A stretch of DNA of 64,000 nucleotides from Allomyces macrogynus ATCC 38327 (Eukaryota > Blastocladiomycota > Blastocladiomycetes > Blastocladiales > Blastocladiaceae). Shown piece by piece: positions 47,101 through 59,143 of the stretch (positions are counted from its first letter, which is position 1; every line of letters begins with the position of its first letter). The DNA lies in NCBI GenBank assembly GCA_000151295.1, contig GG745364.1, forward strand, positions 331,892 to 395,891, written 5' to 3'. The notes under the pieces were generated by a model. It did not search any database and was not told the origin of the DNA. It saw only the letters and a program-made list of their open reading frames with translations. Position numbers and translations under genes: made by a program.

Positions 47101-47323
47101 TGAGCGACCCCCGAGCGTACCGCTCCACGTCAAGCGCCGCGGCCTTGCGCTTGTCGTAGATCTTGTCGGTGAGCGTGCGCAGTACTTGTACGGGAATGGA
47201 CTGCGCGACGATTTCGGCTGACGCGGGCCCACCGAGAGGACCGGCACCAGTCGGCACACCAGTGGCCGACGTTGGCGCTGTCATGGTGGACGATGCGACC
47301 GAAGGTGCAGCTGACGCGGTCAT
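44158..47323 (-). CDS. VAC14: Vac14, scaffold of the PI(3,5)P2 kinase complex
   Basis: HEAT-repeat scaffold that holds Fab1/PIKfyve and Fig4 on vacuolar/endosomal membranes. Seven exons: 47323-47121, 47049-46890, 46815-46639, 46566-45056, 44985-44746, 44682-44567, 44492-44158; phases agree, 913 aa. Family segments are [39 protein letters not shown], the stretch [40 protein letters not shown] and [40 protein letters not shown] follows. The last exon adds an Ala/Gly/Ser-rich tail not expected in yeast Vac14. Introns are 63-74 nt. The start lies in a divergent arrangement with fumarase. Confidence 0.93.
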
Positions 47324-47849
47324 TGTGTTGAATGATCAAATTGACAGCAGTGACGGGCTTGGTCGAGGGTCACGAATGGTGGTCGCGCTGCGGCCGTTCC
47401 TGCTGCGTTGCGACTCGGTTCGTGGGCCAACGGCACTTGCAGCTAGAGAATCGAGCGAGTGCGCCGTGTTGCGCGCTGTTGTTCCTCGTTGAATTGGTGG
47501 TCGAATGAGCTGATTACGGTGCTTGCGATGGTGGTTGAGCAAGGTCATGGAGCGCTGTCAAGTCAAGCTGACGCGGCGCGAACGAACACTTTCAATTGGA
47601 GCTCTGGCTTGAGCCGCAACAGGATTGCACATCCTGTGCCTTGCAATCCTGGATCTGCAGCCACTTTCCGGCGAAACCCCGAATCCGGGATTGCTCCACG
47701 TGCCAGACCCATCACTCTGACCCGGATGCTCCCGCTTGCCTTTGCTCGTGTTGGATCGTGTTTGGTTGGGCTCGCCACGATCGCTTCTCCTCGCGCGTCC
47801 TTGGACCAGGCCGACCACGACCTCGACGACGATAGCGACCTCCGCCAAG
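47324..47849. promoter_or_regulatory. Divergent promoter region, VAC14 / fumarase
   Basis: 526 nt between opposed start codons. No TATA element seen. Assigned by position. Confidence 0.4.
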
Positions 47850-49525
47850 ATGATGCGTCTTGCTGCCCGCGCCCAAGCGCTGACCGCCTCGGTATGGCCG
47901 TTGCCGCCGCGCCTGCGAGCCTGGCGTGCTCGCCCAACTATCACGATCAAGTATTTCTGACCATGATCGCGCCCGATTTTCTCGTTCAGGTCAAGCCCAA
48001 CACGCGAGCCTTCTCGGCCGCGGCTGCTGCCATGGTACGCGTGCCCGATCGCGTCGCGCGAGCGCGTTTTCGAGACAGAGCAAAAGACACTGACGCGAGC
48101 CCGGTCCCGACTCCGTTCTGGCCCCTGTAGCAGCAGTTCCGTACCGAAAAGGACACGTTTGGCCCGATTCAGGTGCCTGCCGACAAGTACTGGGGTGCGC
48201 AGACGCAGCGTTCGATCCAGAACTTCAACATTGGTGGACCGACCGAGCGCATGCCCGAACCGCTGATCAAGGCCTTTGGCGTGCTCAAGAAGTCGGCGGC
48301 CAAGGTGAACATGACCTACGGGCTCAAGCCCGAAGTCGGCAATGCGATTATCAAGGCGGCCGACGAGGTGATTGCCGGCAAGCTCAACGACCACTTCCCG
48401 CTGGTCATTTGGCAGACGGGTTCGGGCACGCAGACCAACATGAACACGAACGAGGTCATTTCGAACCGCGCCATCGAGATGCTTGGCGGCGAGAAGGGGT
48501 CCAAGGCGCCCGTGCACCCGAACGACCACGTCAACATGTCGCAGTCGTCGAACGACACGTTCCCGACAGCCATGCACGTCGCGGCGGTCTCGGAGATCCA
48601 CCACCGCCTGCTGCCGGCGCTCGCGCACCTGCACAAGGCGCTCGACAAGTGCGCCAAGGACTGGGACTCGATCATCAAGATTGGCCGCACCCACTTGCAG
48701 GACGCGACGCCGCTCACGCTCGGCCAGGAGTTCTCGGGCTACGCCAAGCAGATCGAGTACGGCATCGAGCGCGTGAACGCGACACTGCCGCGCCTCTACA
48801 ATCTCGCGCAGGGCGGGACCGCCGTCGGCACGGGCATCAACACCAAGAAGGGCTTTGATGCCAAGGTCGCGGCTGCGATCGCCGAGGAGACGGGTCTGCC
48901 GTTCCGCACGGCACCGAACAAGTTTGAGGCGCTCGCCGCGCATGACGCGCTCGTTGAGGCGCAGGGCGCGCTCAACGTGCTCGCTGTCTCGCTCATGAAG
49001 ATCGCCAACGACATTCGCCTGCTCGGCTCGGGCCCGCGGTGCGGTCTCGGCGAGCTGCTCCTGCCTGAGAACGAGCCTGGATCGTCGATTATGCCCGGCA
49101 AGGTGAACCCGACGCAGTGCGAGGCCATGACCATGGTCTGCGCGCAGGTCATGGGCAACACGACGGCCATGTCGGTTGCCGGTTCCAACGGTCACTTTGA
49201 GCTCAACGTCTTCAAGCCCGTCATGATTAAGAACCTGCTGCAGTCGGTGCGCCTGATTGCCGACGCGTCCGTGTCGTTCACCGACAACTGCGTCGCCGGG
49301 ATCCAGCCCAACACGCGCCGTATCGAGGCCATCATGAAGGAGTCGCTCATGCTCGTCACGGCGCTCAACCCGTACATTGGCTACGACAATGCCGCTGCCG
49401 CCGCCAAGAAGGCCCACAAGGAGGGCACGACGCTCAAGGAGGCCGCCATGAAGCTCGAGCTGCTCACGTCCGAGCAGTTTGACCAGTGGGTGCGCCCGGA
49501 GAAGATGATTGGCCCCTCGGACTAA
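47850..49525 (+). CDS. FUM1: Fumarate hydratase, class II, mitochondrial
   Basis: Interconverts fumarate and malate in the citric acid cycle. Exons 47850-47891, 47990-48034, 48131-49525, 493 aa. The first two small exons (14 and 15 codons) encode a mitochondrial presequence ([29 protein letters not shown]) rich in Arg/Ala and free of acidic residues. The mature part starts [20 protein letters not shown]. Class II signatures are [60 protein letters not shown] and [17 protein letters not shown] (near residue 346). An internal start at the exon 3 border could give a cytosolic form as in yeast, but that is inference. Confidence 0.95.
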
Positions 49526-49762
49526 GTCTTTGGTCGGGTCGAGTCGGTTTGTGCGTGCAAGGACGGGACGGATGCGTGAAGGGCGGGCGTCCAAGGGGAA
49601 CGAGACCCGCAATCTCTAGCTGTCAAATAACAAGCAAGGAAATATAAGAAACGCGAGTCGCAGCTTTTGACCCATGCATTGACGCTTTGCCAGGAAACGA
49701 CTGACCTGCATGCAGACATCAGTCGATCCTTTCGAACCTTTGTTTTGACGATGCGCGCACAG

Positions 49763-49770
49763 TATAAATA
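49763..49770 (+). promoter_or_regulatory. TATA box of broken secreted-protein gene
   Basis: TATAAATA lies about 100 nt before an ATG at 49870 and is followed by a C-rich leader, a classic spacing for a fungal promoter. Confidence 0.55.
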
Positions 49771-49869
49771 CCGGCGCGCGCCCAGCGCGCTCACTCGACT
49801 CTCCACGCCTGGAGTCTCGTTCCTTGCCCTGCATATCCACAGCACGACCAACGACACGCGATCTGCACC

Positions 49870-50311
49870 ATGGCCAAGCCAAACGCTCTCTTCTGGCCGC
49901 GCCGCCCGCGCGTCTTCCCTTCTCGTTGTTGCATTGCTTGTGCTCCAGCTAATCGCGGCTGTCGACACGTCACTGCATCACTACCGCGCATCCGTGCAGC
50001 TTTGTCAGATGCCTTTGATCACTTTCTCTCGGCCCGCCAGGACTGATATGGCCGTCTCTCTTTTCGCGTGCAGGGCCTGTCGCGCTGGGATCACGTTCAC
50101 GATCGACAAGCATGTGCTGATTGACGATGTGTCAGTTGGCGCAAGCAACTTGGCCAACCACGTCGCTGGCGCATGAGCGCGCGACCCTTGTCCTGGATGG
50201 GAGCATGCGCGTGCAGTGCAAGCCAGGTTGCCCATGGTACAAGTGCTTATGCATCTACCCCATGGACGAATCGTTTGACACGACCAGCAACATGGCCGAC
50301 TGCCTGCTGGA
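49870..50311 (+). pseudogene. Broken secreted, Cys-rich protein gene
   Basis: Downstream of a good TATA box, the ATG at 49870 reads MAKP but the coding frame shifts at once: a secretion-signal-like segment (ASSLLVVALLVLQLIAAVD) lies in the next frame, as if one C were extra near 49879. The same frame continues to FTIDKHVLIDDVSVGASNLA. A further frame gives a cysteine-rich tail (MRVQCKPGCPWYKCLC then TSNMADCLLD) that ends where the retroelement begins (about 50312). An intron with acceptor TGCAG near 50074 is possible. Family unknown. Confidence 0.4.
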
Positions 50312-51720
50312 CCATCAGTCAGCATCCCTGAGGCATCAGTCACCACCCAGAATGGCTCTCCAAAATTGGGCCAGCACAATGGGTGCCACAGCAACCATGT
50401 CCTTGATAGTCTCAAATGCACGTTCACAGTCCACTGTCCACCAGTTGGGGTCATCATGATCGATCACAGTAGCCATGCATAGTGCATCCAGGGGAGCAGC
50501 AACATCTGCAAGCAGCAGCAGGAAGTGGTGCAGATAATTCACCAGGCCCAAAAACTGCATGACCTGTCAGCCAGAGGCAGGGCGTTGCCAGTTCTGGATG
50601 TCAATGATCTTTGAGGGCACCAGGCAGATGCCCTCCACCAAGACAAAATGTCTGAGATAGTGCACAGAACATTTGTAGAACTGGCACTTGAGGGGCTGCA
50701 GCCTTAGCTGGTGGTCCCTCAGGCGCATGAGGACCTCTGTGAGGTGCTCATGGTGTTCCTCAAGTGAAGCTGAGAACACATTAATGTTGTCTACATGGAC
50801 ATGCACAAAGGCAGGTCACCAGACACCACCTTCAACTGTGCCATGAGTGCCCCCATTGACCACCATGGCCATGCATTGATTGGTAGATCTGTTGCACAAA
50901 GTCATATTTGATTTGGCCACAGCCTGGAAGCTGCTGTCCAACATGAAACCTGACACACTGCACTATGATTTTTTGCTAACAGCTGCAATCACAATGATGA
51001 CATAATCACATTCTTGTTCTCCAGCCATGTGCACCCCAAGCTGGACCTGCCTTGGAGCCTCATCCTTGTCCCCACAAGCCCTCCATTCACATTGCAACAT
51101 GAGGTTTTGCTTGTCAGCCTTGGCCATGCAAACCCATTGTTTCCTGAATTGTACGATTCACACTTGGATCAGGCCACTGTGACCAAACAATGGCCCATGC
51201 TTGCCAAAATCCAGCAGGCGAATGGCCACATGGCCTGGAGCATGTCACATGTGTCACCTGCTGTACACGCCCCTGCTGTGCCCATGTCCCACTGAGTGTC
51301 ATGCCAGTGCCAGTTTGGTATGAGCAGGCCACCTTGCTGGGTCAGGCACCAGTGACTCCCATGATACCCAGTGTTGTGCCTCCACCATGGGCATGTTCTG
51401 CTGACCCTGGGGGGGGGGGGGGGGGGGAGAGAGATGATGTGGTTATGCAGTTCATCTCCACAGTGTGTACAGGCGCATGGCAGGTGCATGGAGTGTGACT
51501 TGTGCATGGCCACAGCAGCACATCCTCAGGCTCACAACAGTGGCTGCAGCAAGTGTCCACCAGCGCGACGCGTTGTGTCCACCAGTGCAACATGCGTCTG
51601 GTCAGGCAGTTTTGGTTTGGTTGTGTTTGTCATTGCTGTTCAATAAAGACGGCTGCATGCGCCTGTTGTGGTCAGCAGCTATCATGCTCAAAACCCCATC
51701 AGCACTCATGCAAGATCAGA
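50312..51720 (-). mobile_element. Ty3/gypsy retrotransposon remnant (RT to RNase H)
   Basis: On the minus strand, from about 50960 down to 50315, a reverse transcriptase C-terminus is visible: HVHVDNINVFSASLEEHHEH (YLDD-type site altered), LKCQFYKCSVHYLRHFVLVE and EGICLVPSKIIDIQNWQRP. Then come MQFLGLVNYLHHFLLLLADV, AAPLDAL and the RNase H start PNFGEPFWVVTDASGML in a shifted frame. There are stops and shifts, so it is dead. No long terminal repeats were found. The part 50960-51720 has the same low GC but no readable domain. Base composition (about 50% GC) is far below the host, marking the insert limits. Confidence 0.75.
51409..51427. repeat. Poly-G tract, 19 nt
   Basis: An uninterrupted run of 19 G inside the low-GC insert. 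Such runs often vary in length and cause assembly errors. Confidence 0.95.
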
Positions 51721-52214
51721 ACAAATGATCACAAAGACACGACAATCGATACACAACAAACGAAGCAAGAGAAAGGGACGGAGACGGAGGAAACGGACCT
51801 GTATCAAGCACTTAAGCGAGATGCCGAAACAGGAAGGCGGGACGCAGCCATATTTATGGGGACGAAAAGGAACAGAGGCGAAAAACGGTTGGAAGGACCA
51901 GAAAGGGAAAGCGGTTGAGGCCACAGCAAACCAAAGCAAAGCGACCATAGCGACCAAAAAGAGAAGAGTCATAGCGCGGCGACAAATCTACGAAATGATG
52001 AAGCGTTGCACGTTAAGGACGCGCTCTTCCGCCGACGTGGCTGAGGTGCATGTCACGACTGTGGTTCGTGAGGTTGTTCGGGTGCAAGCACACCCAGTTT
52101 TTGCTGGGACTGGGATGAAACGGGCCAGCCAAAGGTGCGACGACATCGTTCAATTATAAAATAAATTACGCATGGATTTCCGAAAGTTACCACGATCTCT
52201 ACCTTCTCCACCCA
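51721..52214. other. Intergenic region, no gene seen
   Basis: A-rich purine-biased sequence of about 500 nt between the retroelement remnant and the Set3-like stop codon. No coding frame is supported. Confidence 0.5.
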
Positions 52215-55200
52215 TCACGACGTCGACGCCGACCACTCCCCTCCTCCGCCACCCGTCCCCGGCCTTGGCGGCAGTCCGCTCGCCCCACTGCCTCCACTAC
52301 CTCCAGTACTCCCCGTACCCCCCGCACTCGCAGCGCGCTGCAGTTGCTGCTGCTGCTGCTGCCTCCGCGCCTTGTAATCCTTTAGCGAGAACCGTTTCGG
52401 TGCGACATCCCCAATCAACGGCGGTCGCGGAACCGGCAGTCGCGGTGCTGATGCCAGTGCCGGAGCCATCCGCGGCGGCAACGGCGGCGGTGGTCGCGCC
52501 ATGTCGGGAGCGGGAGGCGGCGGCACGGCTCGCGACTGCACGACCGCGGGCGACGACGCCGCGGACGATCCGGACCCGGACGACGGCGTAGGTGTTGGCG
52601 CTGGGGATGAAACGAGCATGAACGTTGGGCGCGGGATCGGGAGGCCCGAGACCGGATCGACGATCTTGTGCGTTGTCGTCGACGGTGGCGGGGGTGCTGG
52701 GGGCGCCGACAAGGGAGGTGGGGGCGCGGAACGTGCTGGGACCGAAACGGTCGGTGGCGGGGCCGGGCTAGGCGTGCTGCTCGCGGTGGTAGTGCTTGGT
52801 GGCGGTGGTGGCCGCGTGGAAGTCGGCGGCGGTCGAGTCGTCGGTGCGGGTGCCAGTAGTTGCACGACGTCGGAACTGCTGCTACTGCGCCGTAGCGTGC
52901 TCGCGGGACTCGTGCCGAGCAGCTCGGCGAGCGAGTTGCGCCGCTCGCGCCGTACACTCGGGTCGGCGGGCTCAGTCGATGAGACGGGCGACGGCAGTTT
53001 CTGCTGCTGCGGTGGTGGTGGTTGCAGGCTGGCAGAAACGGCCTGCGGCTGATTCGTCGACGTCGAAACCGGCGCGGCCGTAGTTGACTGTTGCTTGGGC
53101 GCTGCTGCGGGGTCCTTGGAGGCCAGCAGTGGCCGTGCTGGTGCGGAAGAGTCCTTGGCCGCCATCGGCAGCTTGACCGGTGCAGCGGGTTCCCTGCTCG
53201 GCTGTGAGGCCGCTGCTATTGACGTCGAGGACGCAGCGGCTGGCGTTTCCTTGACCTTGGCATGTGTCGGTACGCGATCCGCAGACTCCTTGAATGGGAC
53301 CGACGTTCGGGACATGGATTCCTTGATTGGTGCCGACTGCCGCGAGGTTGGCTCCTTGGTGGACCCTGATGGCCGAGCCGCAACCTCCTTGACCAGCCTT
53401 ACCGACCTCGCTGCCGCGTCCTTGCTCGACCCTGCTGCTGGCCGCATCACGGGCTCCTTGACCTGCGGCCGCGCCGCCGGTTCCCTTACTGGCCCCGTCA
53501 GTTCTTTCGATGCCACCGCAGGTCGACTCGCAACTTCCTTACTCGACACCGGCGCACGCGCTGCCACTTCCTTGGCCGACGGCGCCTCCTTGACCGGCGC
53601 ATCCACCTCCATCCAATCCACGGCCGGTACTGACGTGCGCCGCGTAATCCCCGCAGGTCCCGGACGTGCCGGCAAGTTCACCGGCTTACTCGACCCGGAT
53701 CCGGTGCGTGCCGAGTCCGGAAGCGTGGTCGTCGTGGCCGGTCGCGGCGGGTCGCGAGCAGGCGGGACGTCGACGTCCATGGGCTCCCCAGCGGCCAGCG
53801 GTACTGCCGCGGATGGCGCGGGTGCAGGTGCGGGTGCAGGTGCGGGTGCAGCGGTCGCGGTCGATCCCGTCCTCGTTGACACCGCCGACCTCGACCCGAA
53901 CGTCGTGGCCTCGCCGCCGGGGGGCAACTCGACCCTCCCTCCCCCCACCGTCGCAGGTACCGCCACACGCGCATCCCCATCACTCTTCGAACTCACCGGC
54001 TGCGGCGCGCTCCTCCCCTCGGCACCCCCCAAAGGCGACGTCCCGCGATGCCTCGGCACGAGCGGCTCCAGCCTCGCCGACGACACGGGGCTCTGCATCG
54101 TCAACTCTGGTGTCGCGGCCCGCCTCGGTGGTTCCGCGGCCGCTGCATCCATTTTCTCCGCCAACAGCGCCGCCTGCAGTAACACATTCAGTCCCTCTGG
54201 CTGCTGCTGCTGCTCGGGCACAGCCGCGGCGGGCATCGGTAACGGCGCCGTGAGCGCGCGCGCATGGACAAACGCGCGCGCCGCCGCCGCAGAGTCGTTG
54301 ACTTCGGCCGGACTCGTCGTGCGCGGTGGAGGTGGTGGGGGCATGGCCGGGGTGGCGGCTGCCACGTGCCGTTGCGCGAGCGCTGCCGCGCGAAACTGGC
54401 CACACCAGGCGCGTTTCCCCACGACGAGCGGGACCGCGCGCTTAGCTGTGGGCAGTGCCGCGGGCGGCGGGACACGGTGCGCGGCACGAGCTTGAGCGGC
54501 CGCGCCACGACACGGAACGGCCGTTCGTCGTCGGACGTGTCCGACGCAGACGCGAGAAGGTCCATGGCGCCGCGCAAAGGCCGTCGTCCCGCTCGCCCGC
54601 GCGTGCGCCGTGGAGACGACGGGGGTGGTGGGAGTGGTGATGGAGTGGACGTGATGTCCACGTCGACGGTACTGGCGGCCGACGACGCAGCCGGCTCGAC
54701 CATTGCGGAGTCGGACGAGCTGGTGTCGCTGTCAACGCTGTCGGTCCCCGAGTCGTCGTTGTCCGACCGATGGTTGCGGGCGGCGCGTGCGCGCACGCGG
54801 TTCTCGATCAGGGCAATCGCGTCCCTCAGCCGCACCTCGTGCGCGTGCAGTGACGCCGCGGCCGCGGCGGCCGCACGCGTCTCGTCCGCCGACAAGTCAT
54901 CGGACTCGGACGCGGCCACGGTCGGTGGGGGTGGCGGCGGGCCGGGCACGGCGGCGGCGACGGCGGCTGCGGGAGCACTGCGCTGCCGCGCATGTTTCCA
55001 TGCGCCGACGGCGGGCGCGGCGTGCGGTCTTGGCGGTGCGGGGTTGGAGTCGATGGGTTTCGTGAGCACAGGCACGACGACGAGGTCCGGGTTATTCGAG
55101 AGCGCGCGGTAGAGCGCGCAGTTTGGGAACGCGCTGAGCGGGCACGTCGCGCACTCGAAGAGCAGGTAGTGGTTTGGGTTGGGCTTGCACTGCGCGGGCG

Positions 55201-57962
55201 ATGCGAGACAGGCGAGGTCCGACGGGGACCACGCGACCGTGAGCGCCTCGTTGGACTCAATGTCGCGGTTGGCCACGAGGGCCACGGCGAGCGGAGACGC
55301 GGCGTTGGGCGTGCGTCGGACGTACGTGTGCGGCGACAGATTTCCTCGGCAGGAGCGGCGGCAGAACCGCGCGGCATTGCTTTCCCGACTCGCATCGATA
55401 ATGAGCGGGAGGCCGGGCACTTGCAGTGAAAAGGGGCTCAGCATATGCGGGTGCTGCGATGCCGGCAAGATATGGCCCATGTACTCGAGAACAGCGCGGC
55501 CCGCAGGCACGGGGGTCACCGTCGTATTAATGTGCAGCGTGACGGCGCCGTGAGTGTCCTCGTTGGATTCGAGTGCGGGATACAGGGACGCGAATTGCAC
55601 GGGTACGGTCGCGGCCGTGTCAGTCTGCGACACGGAGCCTTGCCGGCTGCGGGCGCCCGTCCCACCGCGCCCTCCGCGCCCGCCGCGCGCCTGTGCGTTG
55701 GATGCAGCGATCGCGGCTTGCGCAGCGGCCACGTGTTGCGGCGCAGCGTACGGCAATGGCGCCGGGACGAGGTGCGGGGGCGGGTCGTTGGCGGGCAGAA
55801 TGAGCAGGCACACCGTGGCCTCGGACATGGACCGTGTACGCCAAGTCGGCGTGGGCATTTGCTGGTGCCGGTGCAAGAACGGGTCGGCCGCCACCGAGGC
55901 TACGACCGAGAGCCCCACCTCGGGGTCTGGCACGGCCTGGGCGACAAGTTGTTGGACGTAGGGTGCGTGGACGGGCGAAATGAGGTTGACTGTGAGCCCA
56001 ATCGAGTAGTCTTGGTTAAGCAGCGAGTCAGCCGGGTGTACGTGCTCGTCGAGGTTCACGCGCTGACCCTGCAAATGCGGCAGCGTGTGCTGGACGAGCG
56101 CCACGGGCATAGCGATTGACGATGGCGAGACGGGTGGTGGTGGGAGTGCGACCCCTGGTGCCGTCGGTGACGAGCGCGCGAACGCCGGGCTGCGGTACCC
56201 GTCAGTCTCAGTACCAGACCCGTTTTCCTCGACTTCAGTGTCATCACCCGGCTCGGTACGAACGCTCGACGTGCTAAGTTCGCGGCTATGCGTGGCGAGG
56301 AACGGCGGGACGTGCACGCTGTGGTTGGGATGCGACGACGCCGGTGGGTGCGACTTGAGCCGCGCGACCGACGGCGGGAGCGGCGGAAGGATGGCCGACG
56401 TGGCCGGGTCCGGACTGGCGTCCTTGCCAGGTTCGTTGCTGGGCCCGCCCGTCGCCGGGACCAGCCTCTTGCGTCCCCGACCGCTCATCGGCTTCTTTTT
56501 AGCGCCAGAGGTCCCGTTGCTTGTGCTACCAGCGATCGTGTTCGGGGTCTCGCTCGCGGCGGAGCCCGCACTCGCGCTGGCGCCCGCGTTTCCGGCCCCG
56601 CGCTTGCCCGACGCAGACTTGCCCGTCGCAGACTTGCCCTCAGAGCGTTGGCGGCTTGGTCCAGACGCATGGACGCTGTCCGACGCAACGGCCGCAAACG
56701 CCGGCAACGCGACGCCCGGTGGGCAAAGGCGCGTTCCCACCATTTACCGCGCTAGTCTTCTTCGCCGGGCTACTAGCGGCAGCAGGTCCGGCAGGATGCG
56801 CGGCGACGTGCCGGGCACGCGCGAGCATTGCGCGCCGCTGCGACAACTGCGCCTTGCGCACGTCCATTTCACGCGGCTGGCACCGGGTCGCAATAATAGT
56901 GTTCGGGCTCGTTTTCGCGATGAATGCCGACACACGACGCGTGCTGCCAGACGAGACACCGGTCGCACTGGATCGTGTACCCGTCGTCGTCGGTGTACCC
57001 GCAAATGCACCGAATCTCGCCCGTGTCCTCGAGCCCGGCTGCTTCGTCGGGGTGCAGTGGGAGGGGCGGCGGGAGCGGGCGGGCGCCGGACGAGGGCCCA
57101 GAGGCCGGCTGCCGCGTGCGACCAACGACAGGTTTCGAGCCGCCAGAGGACGTCGGTGCGACGGTCGGGCCTGTGCTGTTACTGCTGCTGTTGCTGCTGC
57201 TGGGACCGGGCAGGTGCGGCGCGGACGCAGCACCGGCGGTGGTACTGGCACGATTGCCCGGGATTGGCGATTCGAGTGGCGATGCGAGCGACGAGAGCGG
57301 CGAGGGCGACGGCGAAGACGCGAGCTGTTCAGGGCCGAGGTCGAGGTGGTCGAGGTGGTCAACGTGAGGATCGAACCGAGGATCAGCATCCGCAATTCGC
57401 GTTTGACCGATGGCCGTGGCAGGCGCATCACGCCCGAGCCGGAGCTGTGGTCATTCCCAACCGACGAACAAAACCAAACCAGTCACACACACACCTTCAG
57501 CATTTTGCGCGCGGGAGCGTCAATATCGTCGTATCCATCGGCTGCGCCGGCACTCGGTGCAGTCGCCGTGCGCGGCCGCTTGCCGCCGTCTGGTGCCCGC
57601 GCAGCAGCGGGTCCGCCCGCAGCGGGGCGGCGCACGGTCGGGACCGCTGGCGACGAGGACGAGGACGATGACGAGGACGGCATGGCCGACGGCACCGTGG
57701 CGTGCCGCGGACCAGCCGTGTAGGGGTAGGCAAGCACCTGCGAAAGCGAGTGCCGGTGCGAATGGTGCGAAGGCGGCGGCGGGAAGACCGGTGCGGCGGT
57801 CGGCAGGACCACAACAGGTTCAGCGCCCAAGGCTGTCACGACCGCAGCCGAGGGCGGCGTGGGTCCAGCGGTCGCGGCGGGCGGACGCGCGGGGAGGGAG
57901 GCCGACGATGGCGGTGGGGGAGCGGGTACAGGCGCGGGCGCGCGCGCAGCGGGCGGGTCCAT
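52215..57962 (-). CDS. SET3: Set3/KMT2E (MLL5)-like PHD and SET protein
   Basis: Nuclear chromatin protein; in yeast Set3 scaffolds a histone deacetylase complex and binds H3K4me via its PHD finger. Exon 1 is 57962-57495; a 50-nt intron ends at 57445. The PHD finger reads IRCICGYTDDDGYTIQCDRC, LVWQHASCVGIHREN and EHYYCD then RCQPR, with one extra base at the GGG of 56885-56887. The SET domain is about 55540-55100: VLEYMGHILPASQHPHMLSP, LIIDASRESNAARFCRRSCR, ANRDIESNEALTVAW. A long Pro/Ser/Ala/Lys-rich tail in another frame (54422-52215) ends with APKRFSLKDYKARRQQQQ, like the SLxEYRxR motif of MLL5. Junctions near 56740-56640 and 54510-54440 are unresolved. The catalytic NHSCxPN is replaced, so methyltransferase activity is unlikely. 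Confidence 0.75.
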
Positions 57963-59143
57963 GGTGGCGACGGAGGCGGCGACGGCCTGGGGATGGTCAG
58001 GCGGGACGAATGCGGCCAGTGCGCGGCCAGGGCGGGAGCGCGGCGGGCGGTAAGCGCAGATCCGGCATCGTTGAGCGCGGAAACGAGAGGTCGTTGGTTG
58101 GCCAAGGCTCTCGCTTTCGCGCAAGCATTTGGACCGGCCAAGTCGAGCACACGGTTCGCTGGCCAGCACGAAAGCACACACTCGCACCGTTGTGTTGTCG
58201 AACACAGTTGGGTCAGGGCCGGTTTGCTCGGCGGATAATCGATTTCCGGTGCCTTTCGCCGATTTTTCGGCTTGTTCGTTTCTGGCAGTGCAGTCCTTTT
58301 GTCCCAGGCCTGCCACGCCTGTCAGCTATGCGTGTCTTCATTGACCCACGCGCCGCACGCCTGCCTGTGTTCGTCTCCCACTGGCAGTGATCTTTGTCAT
58401 CGCTGCGCCAGCAAATTAAAGATATCGCCTTGGACCTGCTCTGCTTGCTGCCAACTTGCTGCAACGCTCATTTGTGAGCTACTACAGCCGTTTCCTTGCG
58501 CTCTGCCCTTCAGCGCTCTTGGTCGACCCGCGAAGCCGCCCGCCGACCACTGTCTCCACCGCCGGCCCGCCCACTTCTCTCCTCCCTGTCCGCATTCCGC
58601 TGCCCCGACCGTCACTGCTGCCCGGCTCAACGACCTGCTTGGTATTCATCGAGATCGCCCAATCACACTTTCTCGCCCTGCTCCCCACCATCGCCATCTC
58701 GCGCCCACCCCGCCGCATCCCTCTGTCGGCATCCATCGCTGACGCCCTTCCGCCGCGACGTATCGCAGCCCTTGCCGCCGCATCCCCTGCTCTCTTGCGC
58801 TCTCGCCCCCTCCCCCCCCCCCCATACACATAGACGCCCGTCTGCCGCTCCGCGCGCCGAGGGATCCATCCGCTCGTCGCACTCTTCCCTGATCCTCGCC
58901 TCGACCTCGCTTTCGTTGCCGTCGGTCCGGATTGCGCAGGTACGCTTCTACCCGCTTTGCCGGCCGGTACACAAGCGACGGGCGCTAGGCTGACCGGCAT
59001 GGCGCGTCGACGCGATCCGCGGCGACCAGACATAGATGATTGTGGGGTAGTCCAGCCACCCACCGACTTCCACTTTGCTCTCGAGCCGTGCGTGCTCGCC
59101 TTGCTCATACACCCTCTCACCGACCCGGCGCGCTCGCTCCACC
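57963..59143. promoter_or_regulatory. Divergent promoter region, SET3 / CDC14
   Basis: 1.2 kb between opposed start codons. The CDC14-proximal 600 nt are pyrimidine-rich (CCCTCCCCCCCCCC near 58808-58824), typical of a leader. Open frames here have no recognisable product. Confidence 0.45.
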
